Source: Shewanella insulae
GTDB lineage: Bacteria > Pseudomonadota > Gammaproteobacteria > Enterobacterales > Shewanellaceae
Reading direction: 5' to 3'
DNA length: 53,942 nt
Assembly (NCBI RefSeq): GCF_009831655.1
Contig: NZ_WRPA01000025.1
Location: 1-53,942, forward strand
Under the pieces are notes generated by a model, which was given only the letters and a program-made list of their open reading frames with translations, was not told the origin of the DNA and did not search any database. Numbering within the stretch: the stretch's first letter is position 1; each line of letters opens with the position of its first letter. Of this stretch, positions 34,021 through 43,374 are shown piece by piece. The translations under genes and the position numbers were made by a program.

Positions 34021-34845
34021 ATGCTAGCCATCTTTATTCTTGCACTGGTGAGTAGTGTCGCCATAGGTTACATACTGTTTAAACCTAGGTATGTCAGGTA
34101 TCGCCGCGCGCAAATCGCCAAACGTCCCTTTCCCGCAAGCTGGCGCGCCATACTCAAGCGCCGCATGCCCTATTTTCGAGCCCTGCCGAGCGACTTACAA
34201 TTACAGCTAAAACGCCACATTCAGATCTTCATTGCCGAAAAAACCTTCATCGGCTGCCAGGGAATAGAGATTGATGATGAGATCCGGGTGACCATCGCGG
34301 CCCAGGCCTGCCTGTTACTGCTCAACCGTGACACCGACTACTACCCTAAGCTGAAACAGATCCTGGTTTACCCCAGCCTGTTTATCGTCAATCAAACCCA
34401 GCAGAACGGCGATGGCACCTTCTGGGAGCGGAAGAACATCCTCTCTGGCGAGTCCTGGGAATATGGCAAGGTCGTACTCTCCTGGCATACCGCCAAGGAA
34501 GACGCCGCTCAACCTTATGATGGCCACAACGTGGTGATCCACGAGTTTGCCCACCAGCTGGATCAGGAGGATGGCCACTCCAACGGCGCCCCCATATTAG
34601 CCAACACGCGGGACTATCAACACTGGTCGGCCATCATGACTGAGGAATATGAGCAACTTTGTGAAGACGCCAGGTACCATCAGCCCAGCCTGTTTAACTA
34701 TTACGGCGCCACCAACGAGGCCGAGTTCTTCGCGGTGATCACCGAGACCTTCTTCGAACGCCCCCATGAGTTTTACCAACAGCATCAGGCTCTCTATCAG
34801 CAGATGAGTCATTTTTTCAAATTAGATCCGGTAAACTGGCATTAA
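34021..34845 (+). CDS. mtfA: zinc peptidase MtfA
   Basis: MtfA (M90 family) is a zinc metallopeptidase that in enterobacteria binds the repressor Mlc (DgsA) and so affects glucose PTS expression. The 274-residue protein here starts with a hydrophobic helix (residues about 1-20) and a basic patch. The peptidase domain follows with HEFAHQLDQEDG (HExxH-type zinc site) and a downstream Glu in EAEFFAVITETFFERP. The chosen ATG has GGGAG six bases upstream; an earlier in-frame start lacks one. It precedes the NTF2-like gene by 23 bases and is probably co-transcribed with it. The membrane anchor makes it longer than the soluble E. coli form. Confidence 0.9.
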   Translation: MLAIFILALVSSVAIGYILFKPRYVRYRRAQIAKRPFPASWRAILKRRMPYFRALPSDLQLQLKRHIQIFIAEKTFIGCQGIEIDDEIRVTIAAQACLLLLNRDTDYYPKLKQILVYPSLFIVNQTQQNGDGTFWERKNILSGESWEYGKVVLSWHTAKEDAAQPYDGHNVVIHEFAHQLDQEDGHSNGAPILANTRDYQHWSAIMTEEYEQLCEDARYHQPSLFNYYGATNEAEFFAVITETFFERPHEFYQQHQALYQQMSHFFKLDPVNWH

Positions 34846-34868
34846 AGCGAATGAAAAGGAGTATCACC

Positions 34869-35342
34869 ATGACCGCCAGACATCCTATGCTGACTTGGCT
34901 ACTCGCAGCCAGTGCCCTGCTGCTAAGCGGCATTTGCCGCGCCGAGGCCCCGCTAGAGGCGACACAAACCTTAGACAAGTTACACAGTTACGCCGCCAGT
35001 GCCGATTGGGACAACTACTTCGCCCTCTATACCGAGGACGCCCACTTTATCGGTACCGATGCCAAGGAAAATTGGGATATGGCAGAGTTTTCCGCCTATG
35101 CTCGTCCAACCAAGGGATGGACCTATACCCTAGACTCGCGGCAACTAGCGCAACATGGCGACGTCATTGTCTTCGATGAGCATTTAAGCAGTAAATCATA
35201 TGGGAAATGCCGCGGCACAGGCACCCTGGTCCTCACACCCGAAGGCTGGAAGATATTGCAATACCACCTGAGTTTTCCTATCCCCAATGCCATGGCCAAG
35301 CGGATCACGGCGCAGATAAGCGCCGCGAATCAGGAAGAGTAG
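34869..35342 (+). CDS. exported SnoaL/NTF2-like protein
   Basis: The 157-residue protein starts with a signal peptide (WLLAASALLLSGICRAEA, cleavage probably after CRA or AEA) and then has an NTF2-like fold pattern: a helical start (TQTLDKLHSYAASADWDNYFALYTEDAHFIGTD, over two helices) and strands ending in GWKILQYHLSFPIPN. Such domains often bind small hydrophobic ligands or act as ketosteroid-isomerase-like enzymes; no catalytic residues can be assigned. The start at 34869 has AAGGAG seven bases upstream; another ATG six codons earlier has none. Its stop lies only two bases from the stop of the convergent HDOD gene. Confidence 0.75.
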   Translation: MTARHPMLTWLLAASALLLSGICRAEAPLEATQTLDKLHSYAASADWDNYFALYTEDAHFIGTDAKENWDMAEFSAYARPTKGWTYTLDSRQLAQHGDVIVFDEHLSSKSYGKCRGTGTLVLTPEGWKILQYHLSFPIPNAMAKRITAQISAANQEE

Positions 35343-35344
35343 CG

Positions 35345-36793
35345 CTAATGCACAGACACAGATAGGCAGAGATTGGTCAGCTGGGCGAAATGAGTAAAAC
35401 GGTCGAAATCTTCCGCCGCCAGTTTACGATCCGAGCTATGCCTATCAGCATATAACAGGCCGATCACCTTGTTATCCACCAGTATAGGCGCCAGCATGAA
35501 GCCGGCTGCCGAAGTATGTCGCCTGAGCTCATCATTCATATACAGACGCCACTTGTCCGAGCTAGGGTTCTCAACAAACAGCGGCTTCTTAAGATCTATA
35601 CTTTCGGCAAACACATTCTTGTCATGACTGAGCTCGACGATGAATTCATTCTTCATCTTATCGCTGTTGTCACCCACCACCACTCTGGGCTGTAGACGTT
35701 TACGATTGGGCGAGAGTAGCATCACGGCGCAGCGGTCCATACCTATACCATCGAGCAAACCGCCCAGGGTAATGGTGATCACCTCATTAAAATTTGCCTT
35801 GTTGATGGCGCAATCTGTGAGCTCCCTAAGTTTCTTCAGCTGCAATTCGACATTAAACTCGCGCACCTTAACAGGCTCGGCCTCGGGCTCCGCCGACAGC
35901 GTCAGCTGATGGGTATCGGGCAGAAAGGCCACCAGCACCTTGGCGCCATAGGTATCGGCCAGCTTTCGGGTGGCGTGACTGCAGCGGATCATCCGCCCTT
36001 TAAACTCATCCACCTCAAGATCCAGCATATCCGCCGCCTGCTTGATCCTATGATTCAGCTCGGCGACATCTTTAGTGTCGCTGGCCATCAACTCGCTGAT
36101 CTTATTGGCAAGATAGATGGAGCGGATCTCAGGCGTGCGTTCGTTGGGGTTAGACAAGGACTTCACCAGCACCTCACCAAGGCCCCAGTTTTTCGCGATC
36201 CCCATAGAAAGCTGGGTAAAGGAGGTGCCAAGCACCTCTCTGACTACGGCGCTGGCTTCCTTCTCGTCGACCTGATTGAGGCGCGCATCGAGCTGCTCTG
36301 TGCTCTCGCCCCCCATGCTCCAGAAGGCGCTCTCCCCAAGATGATAGAGCAGTGCGGCGATAAACACCTCTTCTTGCAGCTCTTCGTCATGGTCTTTAAG
36401 CATCATCTTAGCCAGCATGGCAGCCTGGAAAGCTCTCGCCATCAGGGTGAGCAGCCTATGATATACAGGCTCAGATAAGCCCTTGTTTTCCAAGAGGCTG
36501 CTTAAAAGTTTGGCGGTAATACAGATATTGCGTATGGTATCAAATCCCAGTACCACGGCCGCACGGCTCACGGTGGTAACATGGGAGATCCCCTTGTTGT
36601 AGATGGCGCTGTTGGCCACCTTAAGAATTCTCGAAGTCAGCGCGTTATCATGCATCACGCTTCGCCCGAGTATCGCCAGGGAAGAAACATCATCTTTGGC
36701 AAGTTTCTCTAGGGTCTTCACCGTCGAACTAAGTGCCGGCATCTCCTGTTCGCTGATGCGTTTGGTCCAGTATTCTGCACCTTTTCCTGACAT
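35345..36793 (-). CDS. HDOD domain protein with C-terminal GAF domain
   Basis: The 482-residue cytoplasmic protein has an HDOD domain at about 10-210 (MPALSSTVKTLEKL, SLAILGRSVMHDNALTSRILKVANSA, VSRAAVVLGFDTIRNI) and a GAF-like domain at about 325-480 (INKANFNEVITITLGGLLDGIGMDRCAVMLL, VDNKVIGLLYADRH). HDOD proteins are HD-related but usually lack catalytic metal residues and act in signalling, often connected with c-di-GMP or motility control. ATG at 36793 is preferred over TTG four codons earlier. It is monocistronic and convergent with the NTF2-like gene with no terminator between them. Confidence 0.88.
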   Translation of the reverse strand: MSGKGAEYWTKRISEQEMPALSSTVKTLEKLAKDDVSSLAILGRSVMHDNALTSRILKVANSAIYNKGISHVTTVSRAAVVLGFDTIRNICITAKLLSSLLENKGLSEPVYHRLLTLMARAFQAAMLAKMMLKDHDEELQEEVFIAALLYHLGESAFWSMGGESTEQLDARLNQVDEKEASAVVREVLGTSFTQLSMGIAKNWGLGEVLVKSLSNPNERTPEIRSIYLANKISELMASDTKDVAELNHRIKQAADMLDLEVDEFKGRMIRCSHATRKLADTYGAKVLVAFLPDTHQLTLSAEPEAEPVKVREFNVELQLKKLRELTDCAINKANFNEVITITLGGLLDGIGMDRCAVMLLSPNRKRLQPRVVVGDNSDKMKNEFIVELSHDKNVFAESIDLKKPLFVENPSSDKWRLYMNDELRRHTSAAGFMLAPILVDNKVIGLLYADRHSSDRKLAAEDFDRFTHFAQLTNLCLSVSVH

Positions 36794-36805
36794 AGCAATG
36801 TTCAA

Positions 36806-37008
36806 TGCGTATCTACTCTTTATATGAAGGAATATGGCTAGCGCTCACTTGCATGGCACCGTCTTTGATGAATTATAGGCAGAAAAACTTATAACATAAC
36901 AATTACATCAGTCGCCAGAGGCAAATCGGCTTTATCCTACACCACTTACTCACTTGGCGAGGATTTCACCTCTTTATCGGCAGCGGGAGCCGATTGATAA
37001 GCACAAAA
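36806..37008. other. intergenic region between the HDOD gene start and the aceA terminator
   Basis: Together with the terminator this gap is about 335 bases. No open frame with a ribosome binding site was seen; it must hold the promoter of the HDOD gene, but I could not pick out clear hexamers. Confidence 0.4.
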
Positions 37009-37038
37009 TAAAAAAGGCGGCTCAAGAGGGACCGCCAA
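37009..37038 (-). terminator. Rho-independent terminator of aceBA
   Basis: On the minus strand GGCGG and CCGCC pair around an 11-base loop and are followed by TTTTTTATTTT. It lies about 105 bases after the aceA stop codon. Confidence 0.7.
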
Positions 37039-37141
37039 GGCAAGCAAATTTAAACAAGTAGAAAGGAAAGAAAAACCTCGCACTGCACGTAGGAACACAG
37101 TGCGAGGAACAACCGCTGCTAAAGGACAGCAAGTCGAAACT

Positions 37142-38467
37142 TTAGAACTGCTCCTCTTCGGTCGAGCCTGTCAGCGCCGTAACCGAAGACTCACCGCCCT
37201 GGATCACATTGGTCACCTTATCGAAGTAGCCTGTACCCACCTCTTGCTGGTGCGCCACGAAGGTATAACCCTTCTTAGCCGCCGCAAACTCGACTTCCTG
37301 TACCTTCTCGACATAGTGCTTCATGCCTTCACCACGCGCATAGTCATAGGCCAGGTCGAACATGTTGTACCACATGTTATGAATACCGGCTAAGGTGATA
37401 AACTGGTACTTGTAGCCCATATCCGACAGCTCCTGCTGGAAGCGGGCGATGGTAGCGTCGTCCAGGTTCTTCTTCCAGTTGAAAGATGGTGAGCAGTTAT
37501 AGGCCAGCAACTGATCTGGATATTGCGCATGAATCGCCTCGGCGAAGCGGCGCGCCTCTTCAAGATCAGGCTTGGCGGTCTCACACCAGATAAGATCTGC
37601 GTATGGCGCATAGGCCAGACCGCGAGAGATAGCCTGGTCGATGCCGGCATTCACACGGTAGAAACCTTCAGAGGTACGCTCGCCAGTGATGAAGTCGCGA
37701 TCGTAAGGGTCGCAATCAGAGGTCAGCAGATCCGCTGCATTGGCATCGGTACGGGCGATAACCAGGGTCGGTACACCGCTCACGTCGGCAGCCAAGCGCG
37801 CCGATACCAGCTTCTGCACCGCTTCTTGCGTCGGTACCAGTACCTTACCGCCCATGTGACCACACTTCTTCACCGAGGCCAGCTGATCTTCAAAGTGCAC
37901 ACCTGCCGCGCCGGCATCGATCATGTTCTTCATCAGCTCATAGGCGTTCAGCACACCGCCGAAACCGGCTTCGGCATCGGCCACGATAGGCAAGAAGTAG
38001 TCTGTGTAACCTTCGTCTTGTGGGTCGATCTGGTTGCTCCACTGGATCTGGTCGGCGCGGCGGAACGAGTTGTTGATACGCTGAACCACGGCAGGTACAG
38101 AGTTTGCTGGATAGAGAGACTGATCTGGGTACATGGTGCCCGCCAGGTTTGCATCGGCAGCCACCTGCCAGCCCGACAAGTAGATGGCCTCGATCCCCGC
38201 CTTAGCCTGCTGTACTGCCTGACCACCGGTCAGAGCGCCGAGTGAGTTCACATAGCCTTTCTTAGCACCACCGTTAACCAGCTCCCATAGCTTCTCGGCG
38301 CCGCGGGTTGCCAGAGTATTTTCCGGGACAATCGAACCGCGTAAGGCCACTACGTCCTCTGCTGAATAGGGGCGACGAACGCCGGCCCAACGTGGATTTT
38401 CAGCCCAATCTTGCTTAATCGCATCAATCTGTTGTTGACGTGAAATCTGTGTAGTTGCCTTAGTCAT
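37142..38467 (-). CDS. aceA: isocitrate lyase
   Basis: Isocitrate lyase splits isocitrate to succinate and glyoxylate, the first step of the glyoxylate shunt, allowing growth on acetate or fatty acids. The 441-residue protein shows the catalytic KKCGHMGGKVLVPT loop with the active-site Cys, IARTDANAADLLTSDCDPYD and YNCSPSFNWKKNL. ATG at 38467 has GGAG seven bases upstream and starts MTKATTQISRQQQID as in the family. It follows aceB after 106 bases on the same strand, forming aceBA. Confidence 0.97.
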   Translation of the reverse strand: MTKATTQISRQQQIDAIKQDWAENPRWAGVRRPYSAEDVVALRGSIVPENTLATRGAEKLWELVNGGAKKGYVNSLGALTGGQAVQQAKAGIEAIYLSGWQVAADANLAGTMYPDQSLYPANSVPAVVQRINNSFRRADQIQWSNQIDPQDEGYTDYFLPIVADAEAGFGGVLNAYELMKNMIDAGAAGVHFEDQLASVKKCGHMGGKVLVPTQEAVQKLVSARLAADVSGVPTLVIARTDANAADLLTSDCDPYDRDFITGERTSEGFYRVNAGIDQAISRGLAYAPYADLIWCETAKPDLEEARRFAEAIHAQYPDQLLAYNCSPSFNWKKNLDDATIARFQQELSDMGYKYQFITLAGIHNMWYNMFDLAYDYARGEGMKHYVEKVQEVEFAAAKKGYTFVAHQQEVGTGYFDKVTNVIQGGESSVTALTGSTEEEQF

Positions 38468-38573
38468 AATCTTCTCCATCTCAGGTGTTAGCATCCAGCT
38501 CCCTCAATACCACTCACATTCAAAGGCGCTAAATAGGTTTGGGTATTACCCTTTCATTTATAAATTCAATTCG

Positions 38574-40208
38574 TTATGCGTTATCGTCTTGAGTCAAAAT
38601 CTCGTAGCCCGGCAGGGTGAGGAAATCCACCAGCTCATCTGCCGTGGTGATCTCTTCCAGCAGCACGGCCGCCTGAGTAAAGCTGCCGTGAGTGAAGCGG
38701 TCCGGCCCCACCTCGAGTTTGACGTTGGCCAGCTCTTCCACCAGCATCTCTTTGAACAGCGCCTTAGTCACCAGCTTACCGTTTGAGAGCTTCTGCTCAT
38801 GCTGGATCCACTGCCAGATAGAGGTACGTGAGATCTCTGCCGTGGCGGCATCTTCCATCAGTCCGTAGATGGGCACACAGCCGTTACCGCGGATCCAAGC
38901 CTCGATATATTGCAGCGCGATACGAATATTGAGTCGCATGCCCGACTCGGTGCGCTCGCCTTCACAGGGCATCAGAAGATCCCTTGCCAGAATCGGCGCA
39001 TCCACATCGCGGGTGATATGCAGCTGGTTGACATGATCCTCACCAATATACTCGTTGAAGATCCCCATGGCGGTGTCGGCCAGGCCGGGGTGGGCCACCC
39101 AGGTGCCGTCGTGGCCATTGCGTGCCTCAAGTTCTTTATCACCGCGAACCTTGACCAATACGGCCTCGTTTTGCGCCAGATCTTTTGCTGGAATGAAGGC
39201 CGCCATCCCCCCCATCGCCAGGGCGCCACGCTTGTGGCAGGTCTTAATCAGCAGGCGCGAATAGGCACTCAAAAATGGCTTATCCATGGTGACCGCCTGA
39301 CGGTCGGGCAGAATGCGGTCGCTATGCTTCTTCAGCGTCTTGATGTAGCTGAAGATGTAATCCCAGCGGCCACAGTTGAGCGCGACTATGTTGGAGCGCA
39401 GCTCATAGAGGATCTCCTCCATCTCAAACACCGCGGGTAGCGTCTCGATGAGACAGGTACACTTGATGGTGCCAGGTGTCAGGCAGAAACGTTCTTCGAC
39501 GAAGGCAAACACCTTGGCCCACCAGCGCGCCTCGACATGACTCTCGAGTTTAGGAATATAGAAGTAAGGTCCACTGCCCTTCTCTAGCAACTGACGATAG
39601 TTGTGGTAGAAGTAGAGACAGAAATCGAACAACGCGCCAGGGATCGCCTCGCCATTGAAGGATACATGCTTCTCCTTTAGGTGCAGGCCACGTACGCGAG
39701 CAATAAGCACGGCAGGATCGTCATTCAGCGTATAATGCTTACCTGTCTCGGGGGCCGTGTACTCTATCTCACCGCGTACGGCATCACGCAGGTTGATTTG
39801 TCCCTGAATCACCTTAGTCCAACTAGGAGCCAGCGAGTCTTCGAAGTCGGCCATAAAGACTTTAACGTTGGCATTGAGGGCGTTGATGATCATCTTGCGA
39901 TCCACAGGCCCTGTGATCTCGACGCGTCTATCTTGTAGATCTTGCGGAATGCCGCGGATCTGCCAGTCACCGTCTCTGATGGCACGGGTCTCTGGTAAGA
40001 AATCGGGCAAGGCACCATTATCGATCAAAGCCTGCTTCTGCGTGCGCATCTCCAGCAGCTTAGGCACCTCAGCCGCAAACTGCTCACACAAGACCTCAAG
40101 CAAACTCAGTGCACCTTCATTAAGCACTATCTCTTGCCCTGGTACTGGCGCTCCCAGGATAGACAATCCCGTCTCTAGCTGATGTTTATTCATTACCTGT
40201 TCAGTCAT
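38574..40208 (-). CDS. aceB: malate synthase A
   Basis: Malate synthase condenses glyoxylate with acetyl-CoA to malate, the second shunt enzyme. The 544-residue protein belongs to the A form: it includes NANVKVFMADFEDSLAPSW, RVRGLHLKEKH, LNCGRWDYIFSYIKTL, GMAAFIPAKD, HDGTWVAHPGLA and NGCVPIYGLMEDAATAEISR. ATG at 40208 is chosen because GGGAG lies eight bases upstream and the start MTEQ matches the E. coli enzyme. It heads the aceBA operon. The upstream kilobase is gene-free and carries a 22-bp palindrome that is a possible operator. Confidence 0.97.
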   Translation of the reverse strand: MTEQVMNKHQLETGLSILGAPVPGQEIVLNEGALSLLEVLCEQFAAEVPKLLEMRTQKQALIDNGALPDFLPETRAIRDGDWQIRGIPQDLQDRRVEITGPVDRKMIINALNANVKVFMADFEDSLAPSWTKVIQGQINLRDAVRGEIEYTAPETGKHYTLNDDPAVLIARVRGLHLKEKHVSFNGEAIPGALFDFCLYFYHNYRQLLEKGSGPYFYIPKLESHVEARWWAKVFAFVEERFCLTPGTIKCTCLIETLPAVFEMEEILYELRSNIVALNCGRWDYIFSYIKTLKKHSDRILPDRQAVTMDKPFLSAYSRLLIKTCHKRGALAMGGMAAFIPAKDLAQNEAVLVKVRGDKELEARNGHDGTWVAHPGLADTAMGIFNEYIGEDHVNQLHITRDVDAPILARDLLMPCEGERTESGMRLNIRIALQYIEAWIRGNGCVPIYGLMEDAATAEISRTSIWQWIQHEQKLSNGKLVTKALFKEMLVEELANVKLEVGPDRFTHGSFTQAAVLLEEITTADELVDFLTLPGYEILTQDDNA

Positions 40209-41313
40209 CCCGATATCTCCCAAGCGCTAACTTATCGCCCAATCCCAATTGTTCCGTCGCTACCACACCTTGCGGTGGGTACATACAGCTTGAAACACCT
40301 CTCAGGGGTTACAAATGTACGTTTTGAACAAAACCTACTAACAAACTGTTGGGATTGCAACAATACCATCGGCGAGAAAAACAACAAAAACAGCAGATTC
40401 AAGCGGCAAAAAATTGGTAAGACCAAAACAAAGAAGTAGGCATATAACATTGATTAAGAACAAGTTATATAGCACGCCAAGTATGGTGCAACGACATATA
40501 CCGAAAATTGTCTGACAAATGAACCAGAAACCTCTTAGTGAAAGTTATTACGTAATTTTATTACTTTCAGGAACTTTTTCTGTACACAGCTCGAGCGTTA
40601 TTCCATGCAGAAAAAAACAGCACTCCGTTTTGCTTTACTCGCAAGGAAAGCAATAAAAAACCATAAAATTCAGGGGAATATATAAAGTTCAACCCAAAAA
40701 CAAATCAAACGCATGTTTTAATTTGACGTTTACGTAAACGGCAAAAGAGATACCACAAGGCCGTTGTCACAATTTGGTAACGTTTGTCGATCAACATCAA
40801 AATTTTTTTTGGTTTACTGCAAAAATAATTAAAAAAAACCGAATAAATTGCATACTTAACCTCTTCCATATGCTCATCATTCAGATCTGCTCCAATGAGC
40901 CGCCAACCACCTAGGCCACTCACAATCAGCCGCCCGCGCAGATTAAGGGAATGCTCTCACCAGTGAGACATAACAAATCAATGACAAAGCTAAAATCAGG
41001 AACTTTAAGGGGTATTCAGCGCAATCAGAGAAACCTTCATCTAAGTTATAAGCGCGGCGTCAGCAAAGAAATGTCCCAAATCAAAGTGGTGACGTCAGAT
41101 AACTCAAGATCCAGATTGCTAAAGCCATAAGCTTCTTAGGATAAGGGAGGTATGAAATGAGCTTAGAGACACACCAAGCATCGCCAGCACATTGCTGAAA
41201 TTCTGGTAGATGGATAGTAGGCAGAAAGTGTATGAGAAGCCCTTAATGGCGCTCAGTAAGAAAGGTAACTGCTTTTACGGCCATGGAAGCTCAGGTGTTG
41301 CGCGGTAGATCCA
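40209..41313. other. 1.1-kb AT-rich region without genes upstream of aceB
   Basis: No supported gene is present on either strand; short frames at 40705-40923 (minus) and 40981-41130 (plus) lack ribosome binding sites and family resemblance. The region separates aceB from the stop codon of the diguanylate cyclase gene, so all regulation of aceBA must lie here. A 22-bp palindrome at 40723-40744 is the clearest element. The rest is AT-rich, with A and T tracts at 40740-40860 that could bind a nucleoid protein. Confidence 0.5.
40723..40744. promoter_or_regulatory. 22-bp palindrome, candidate operator for aceBA
   Basis: The left half TTGACGTTTAC and the right half GTAAACGGCAA are reverse complements except at one position, with the perfect core CGTTTACGTAAACG. 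Such sites are typical of MerR-type regulators; in Shewanella, LiuR, the regulator of branched-chain amino acid breakdown, is described with a similar core. The link to LiuR is recalled and not verified here. It lies 515 bases before the aceB start. Confidence 0.45.
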
Positions 41314-43095
41314 TTAGGCATTGACCGCGTTGTTCGCCTGCTGCGGCATAGCCGTCATATTAGACCGATACATCACAACACAGTTACGACCATTGCGCTT
41401 GGCCTGATACATGGCCATATCGACCCGTTTCATCAGAGGATCTAGGCTGAGATCCTCCTCGACACTGGTGCAGACGCCAAAACTGGCGGTAATACTCAAA
41501 TCACTATAGTGTGGCCGGGTCTGAATCGCCTCTATCGCGGCGCGACACTGTTTAGCAAGCTTTAAGGCGGCCTGTTCATCGGCATAGGGTAAGAAGATAG
41601 CAAACTCTTCGCCCCCCATGCGCACAAAGAGATCCCGCCCCTTCAAACTTGGCGACACGGCATCGACGACACGGCGCAGTGCCCAGTCTCCCGCACTATG
41701 GCCATAGGTATCATTAATCTCCTTGAAATGATCTAAGTCGAACATCACCACGCTAAATACACTACGATGAGCCAACACATCGACAAACAGATTTTCGGCA
41801 AAGTCTTGGCCTGTACCTCGGTTTAGTACTCCGGTCAAAGGATCTCGTTGGGAGATGCGCTTATACTTGCGCTTCTGCACAAACATGGAAGCACCAAAGA
41901 TAACCAGGCAGATGGAGCACCCGATGGCGATCATCAACGCCATACTCTCGTTATATCTCTCCAGCTCAACCACCTTCTGCTGCGCCGTATAGAGTGCCCT
42001 ATCCTGATTCAGCATCTTAATTTCGCGAGCCTTCTCGGCATTCTCGAATTTGGCCATCTGGTAGGCATAGGCCTTTGCCTTGGTTTCATCTATGACGGCT
42101 TCTCTAAGCTGGAGGTACTTATCCAGGTAGCGGTAGGCCTGCTGGTAGGCTCCTTCCAAGGCCAGGGCATCGGCCATCACCTTGAAGGCGCGTTTCTTCG
42201 CCCCTATCACACTGGGGTCATCCTCGATATCTATCACTTGCTGAGCATATTGTTTGGCTCGCTCCAGCTCTTGCTTCATCAAATAAGTTTCGGCGAGTAA
42301 GGAGCTTACATCATTGATCTCTAACTGAAATTTGAATGCCTTATACTCACTATGTGCCGACAGAAACAGGTTTTCGGCCTGTTGCAGCTCGCCTAGACGG
42401 AGGTGTGATGTGCCCTTGCCCTTGTCGGCCATGGCGACGATCAGCGGAATATTGTGTTCGCTACAGAAGGTGCGGGTATCGGCAAATAACTGCTTTGCCT
42501 CGTGATAATGAGAGAGCTTTAACTCCCCTGCCGCCAAAAACATCTGGGCGTAGCACTGCTCTTTAGGCGATGTCTCTCGGCTCAGGCCATATGCCAGCGA
42601 GGCATAACGTTTCACCTCATCATAGACTTCGAGATCCAGATAGAGGTTAGCCAACCGCAGATAAGAGGTCATCTTAATGGTGACGTCATCTATCTGCTCG
42701 ATACGGTCGAGATTCTTCGCCATGGCATCCAAGGCACCCTGATACTTCTTCATGGCGATCAGCGCGGTAGCTTGATAAAGGTATATAGAATTTTGAATCT
42801 CGGGAGAGTGGCTCAGCTGTTCGGCCTGAATAAGTAGGTTAAAGGCGTGCTCGTAGGCACCGTTATACATCTCCTTGTTACTCTCTAGCGTGAGCACCCT
42901 AGCCCTCTGCTCACTGCTTAGATGTTGGGAGTTATCTTTAAGATAGGCAATTACCTCAGACGACTTGGCAGGCTCTGCAATCAAGGAAGCTTTTAGCTCA
43001 TCGATAACCGCGTCGTAATCGACATCGCTCGCCATCAGGGGAGCGCAAACCACAATCGAAAACAGCCAAGCCAAAAAGAGTCTGAGGTAATGCAT
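41314..43095 (-). CDS. TPR-containing membrane diguanylate cyclase, third gene of the borosin unit
   Basis: The 593-residue protein has a signal peptide or N-terminal anchor (LFLAWLFSIVVCAPLMA), a periplasmic region of about 350 residues made of TPR-like helical repeats (for example YLRLANLYLDLEVYDEVKRY, KGKGTSHLRLGELQQAENLF), and a coiled coil. One membrane helix follows at about 385-407 (IAIGCSICLVIFGASMFVQ) and a cytoplasmic GGDEF domain (RDPLTGVLNRGT, signature GGEEF). The intact GGEEF predicts c-di-GMP synthesis. The usual inhibitory RxxD is KGRD, so product inhibition may be lost. It starts 15 bases after sonA with little ribosome binding site, suggesting coupled expression with sonMA. 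I infer that the TPR domain senses a ligand, possibly peptide-like. Confidence 0.88.
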   Translation of the reverse strand: MHYLRLFLAWLFSIVVCAPLMASDVDYDAVIDELKASLIAEPAKSSEVIAYLKDNSQHLSSEQRARVLTLESNKEMYNGAYEHAFNLLIQAEQLSHSPEIQNSIYLYQATALIAMKKYQGALDAMAKNLDRIEQIDDVTIKMTSYLRLANLYLDLEVYDEVKRYASLAYGLSRETSPKEQCYAQMFLAAGELKLSHYHEAKQLFADTRTFCSEHNIPLIVAMADKGKGTSHLRLGELQQAENLFLSAHSEYKAFKFQLEINDVSSLLAETYLMKQELERAKQYAQQVIDIEDDPSVIGAKKRAFKVMADALALEGAYQQAYRYLDKYLQLREAVIDETKAKAYAYQMAKFENAEKAREIKMLNQDRALYTAQQKVVELERYNESMALMIAIGCSICLVIFGASMFVQKRKYKRISQRDPLTGVLNRGTGQDFAENLFVDVLAHRSVFSVVMFDLDHFKEINDTYGHSAGDWALRRVVDAVSPSLKGRDLFVRMGGEEFAIFLPYADEQAALKLAKQCRAAIEAIQTRPHYSDLSITASFGVCTSVEEDLSLDPLMKRVDMAMYQAKRNGRNCVVMYRSNMTAMPQQANNAVNA

Positions 43096-43110
43096 ATAGA
43101 TAGTTATCGG

Positions 43111-43332
43111 TTACTTGCTATCATCAGGGTTGGTGATAATTAGATAGGACTTTACTTCGCTGGTGTCACCGGAGAGCGACGAGAGCTGCTCCTGATCGCC
43201 CGATAACACCACCTGGATCTCCTTATCCGTCAATCCGTTGGCCTTCATTACCCCCTCTGGGTCGGCCTTGTAAGCCTCTAACAGTGCGGCATCCGAACCT
43301 AACTTCTGAAAAAAGTCACTTAGCTTAGACAT
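43111..43332 (-). CDS. sonA: borosin precursor peptide (SonA-like)
   Basis: The 73-residue protein (from MSKLSDFFQKLG) is the substrate of the adjacent N-methyltransferase in the split borosin family of RiPPs known from S. oneidensis SonM/SonA. Residues about 1-50 form the small helical recognition domain of Nif11-like type, with ALLEAYKADPEGVMKANGLTDKEI, and a linker leads to the C-terminal core KSYLIITNPDDSK. By alignment with SonA from memory, Leu64 and Ile66 are the likely backbone-methylated residues. ATG at 43332 has GGAG six bases upstream; an ATG four codons earlier is less likely. It sits 85 bases after sonM and 15 bases before the TPR-GGDEF gene. Confidence 0.92.
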   Translation of the reverse strand: MSKLSDFFQKLGSDAALLEAYKADPEGVMKANGLTDKEIQVVLSGDQEQLSSLSGDTSEVKSYLIITNPDDSK

Positions 43333-43374
43333 ATCATTCTCCATTGTTATCTAATAACACTAGTTGCTAGAAAT

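Noticed and set aside
40981..41130. 49-codon plus-strand frame in the gap between the GGDEF gene and aceB
   Set aside because: Basic peptide without ribosome binding site, terminator or family match.
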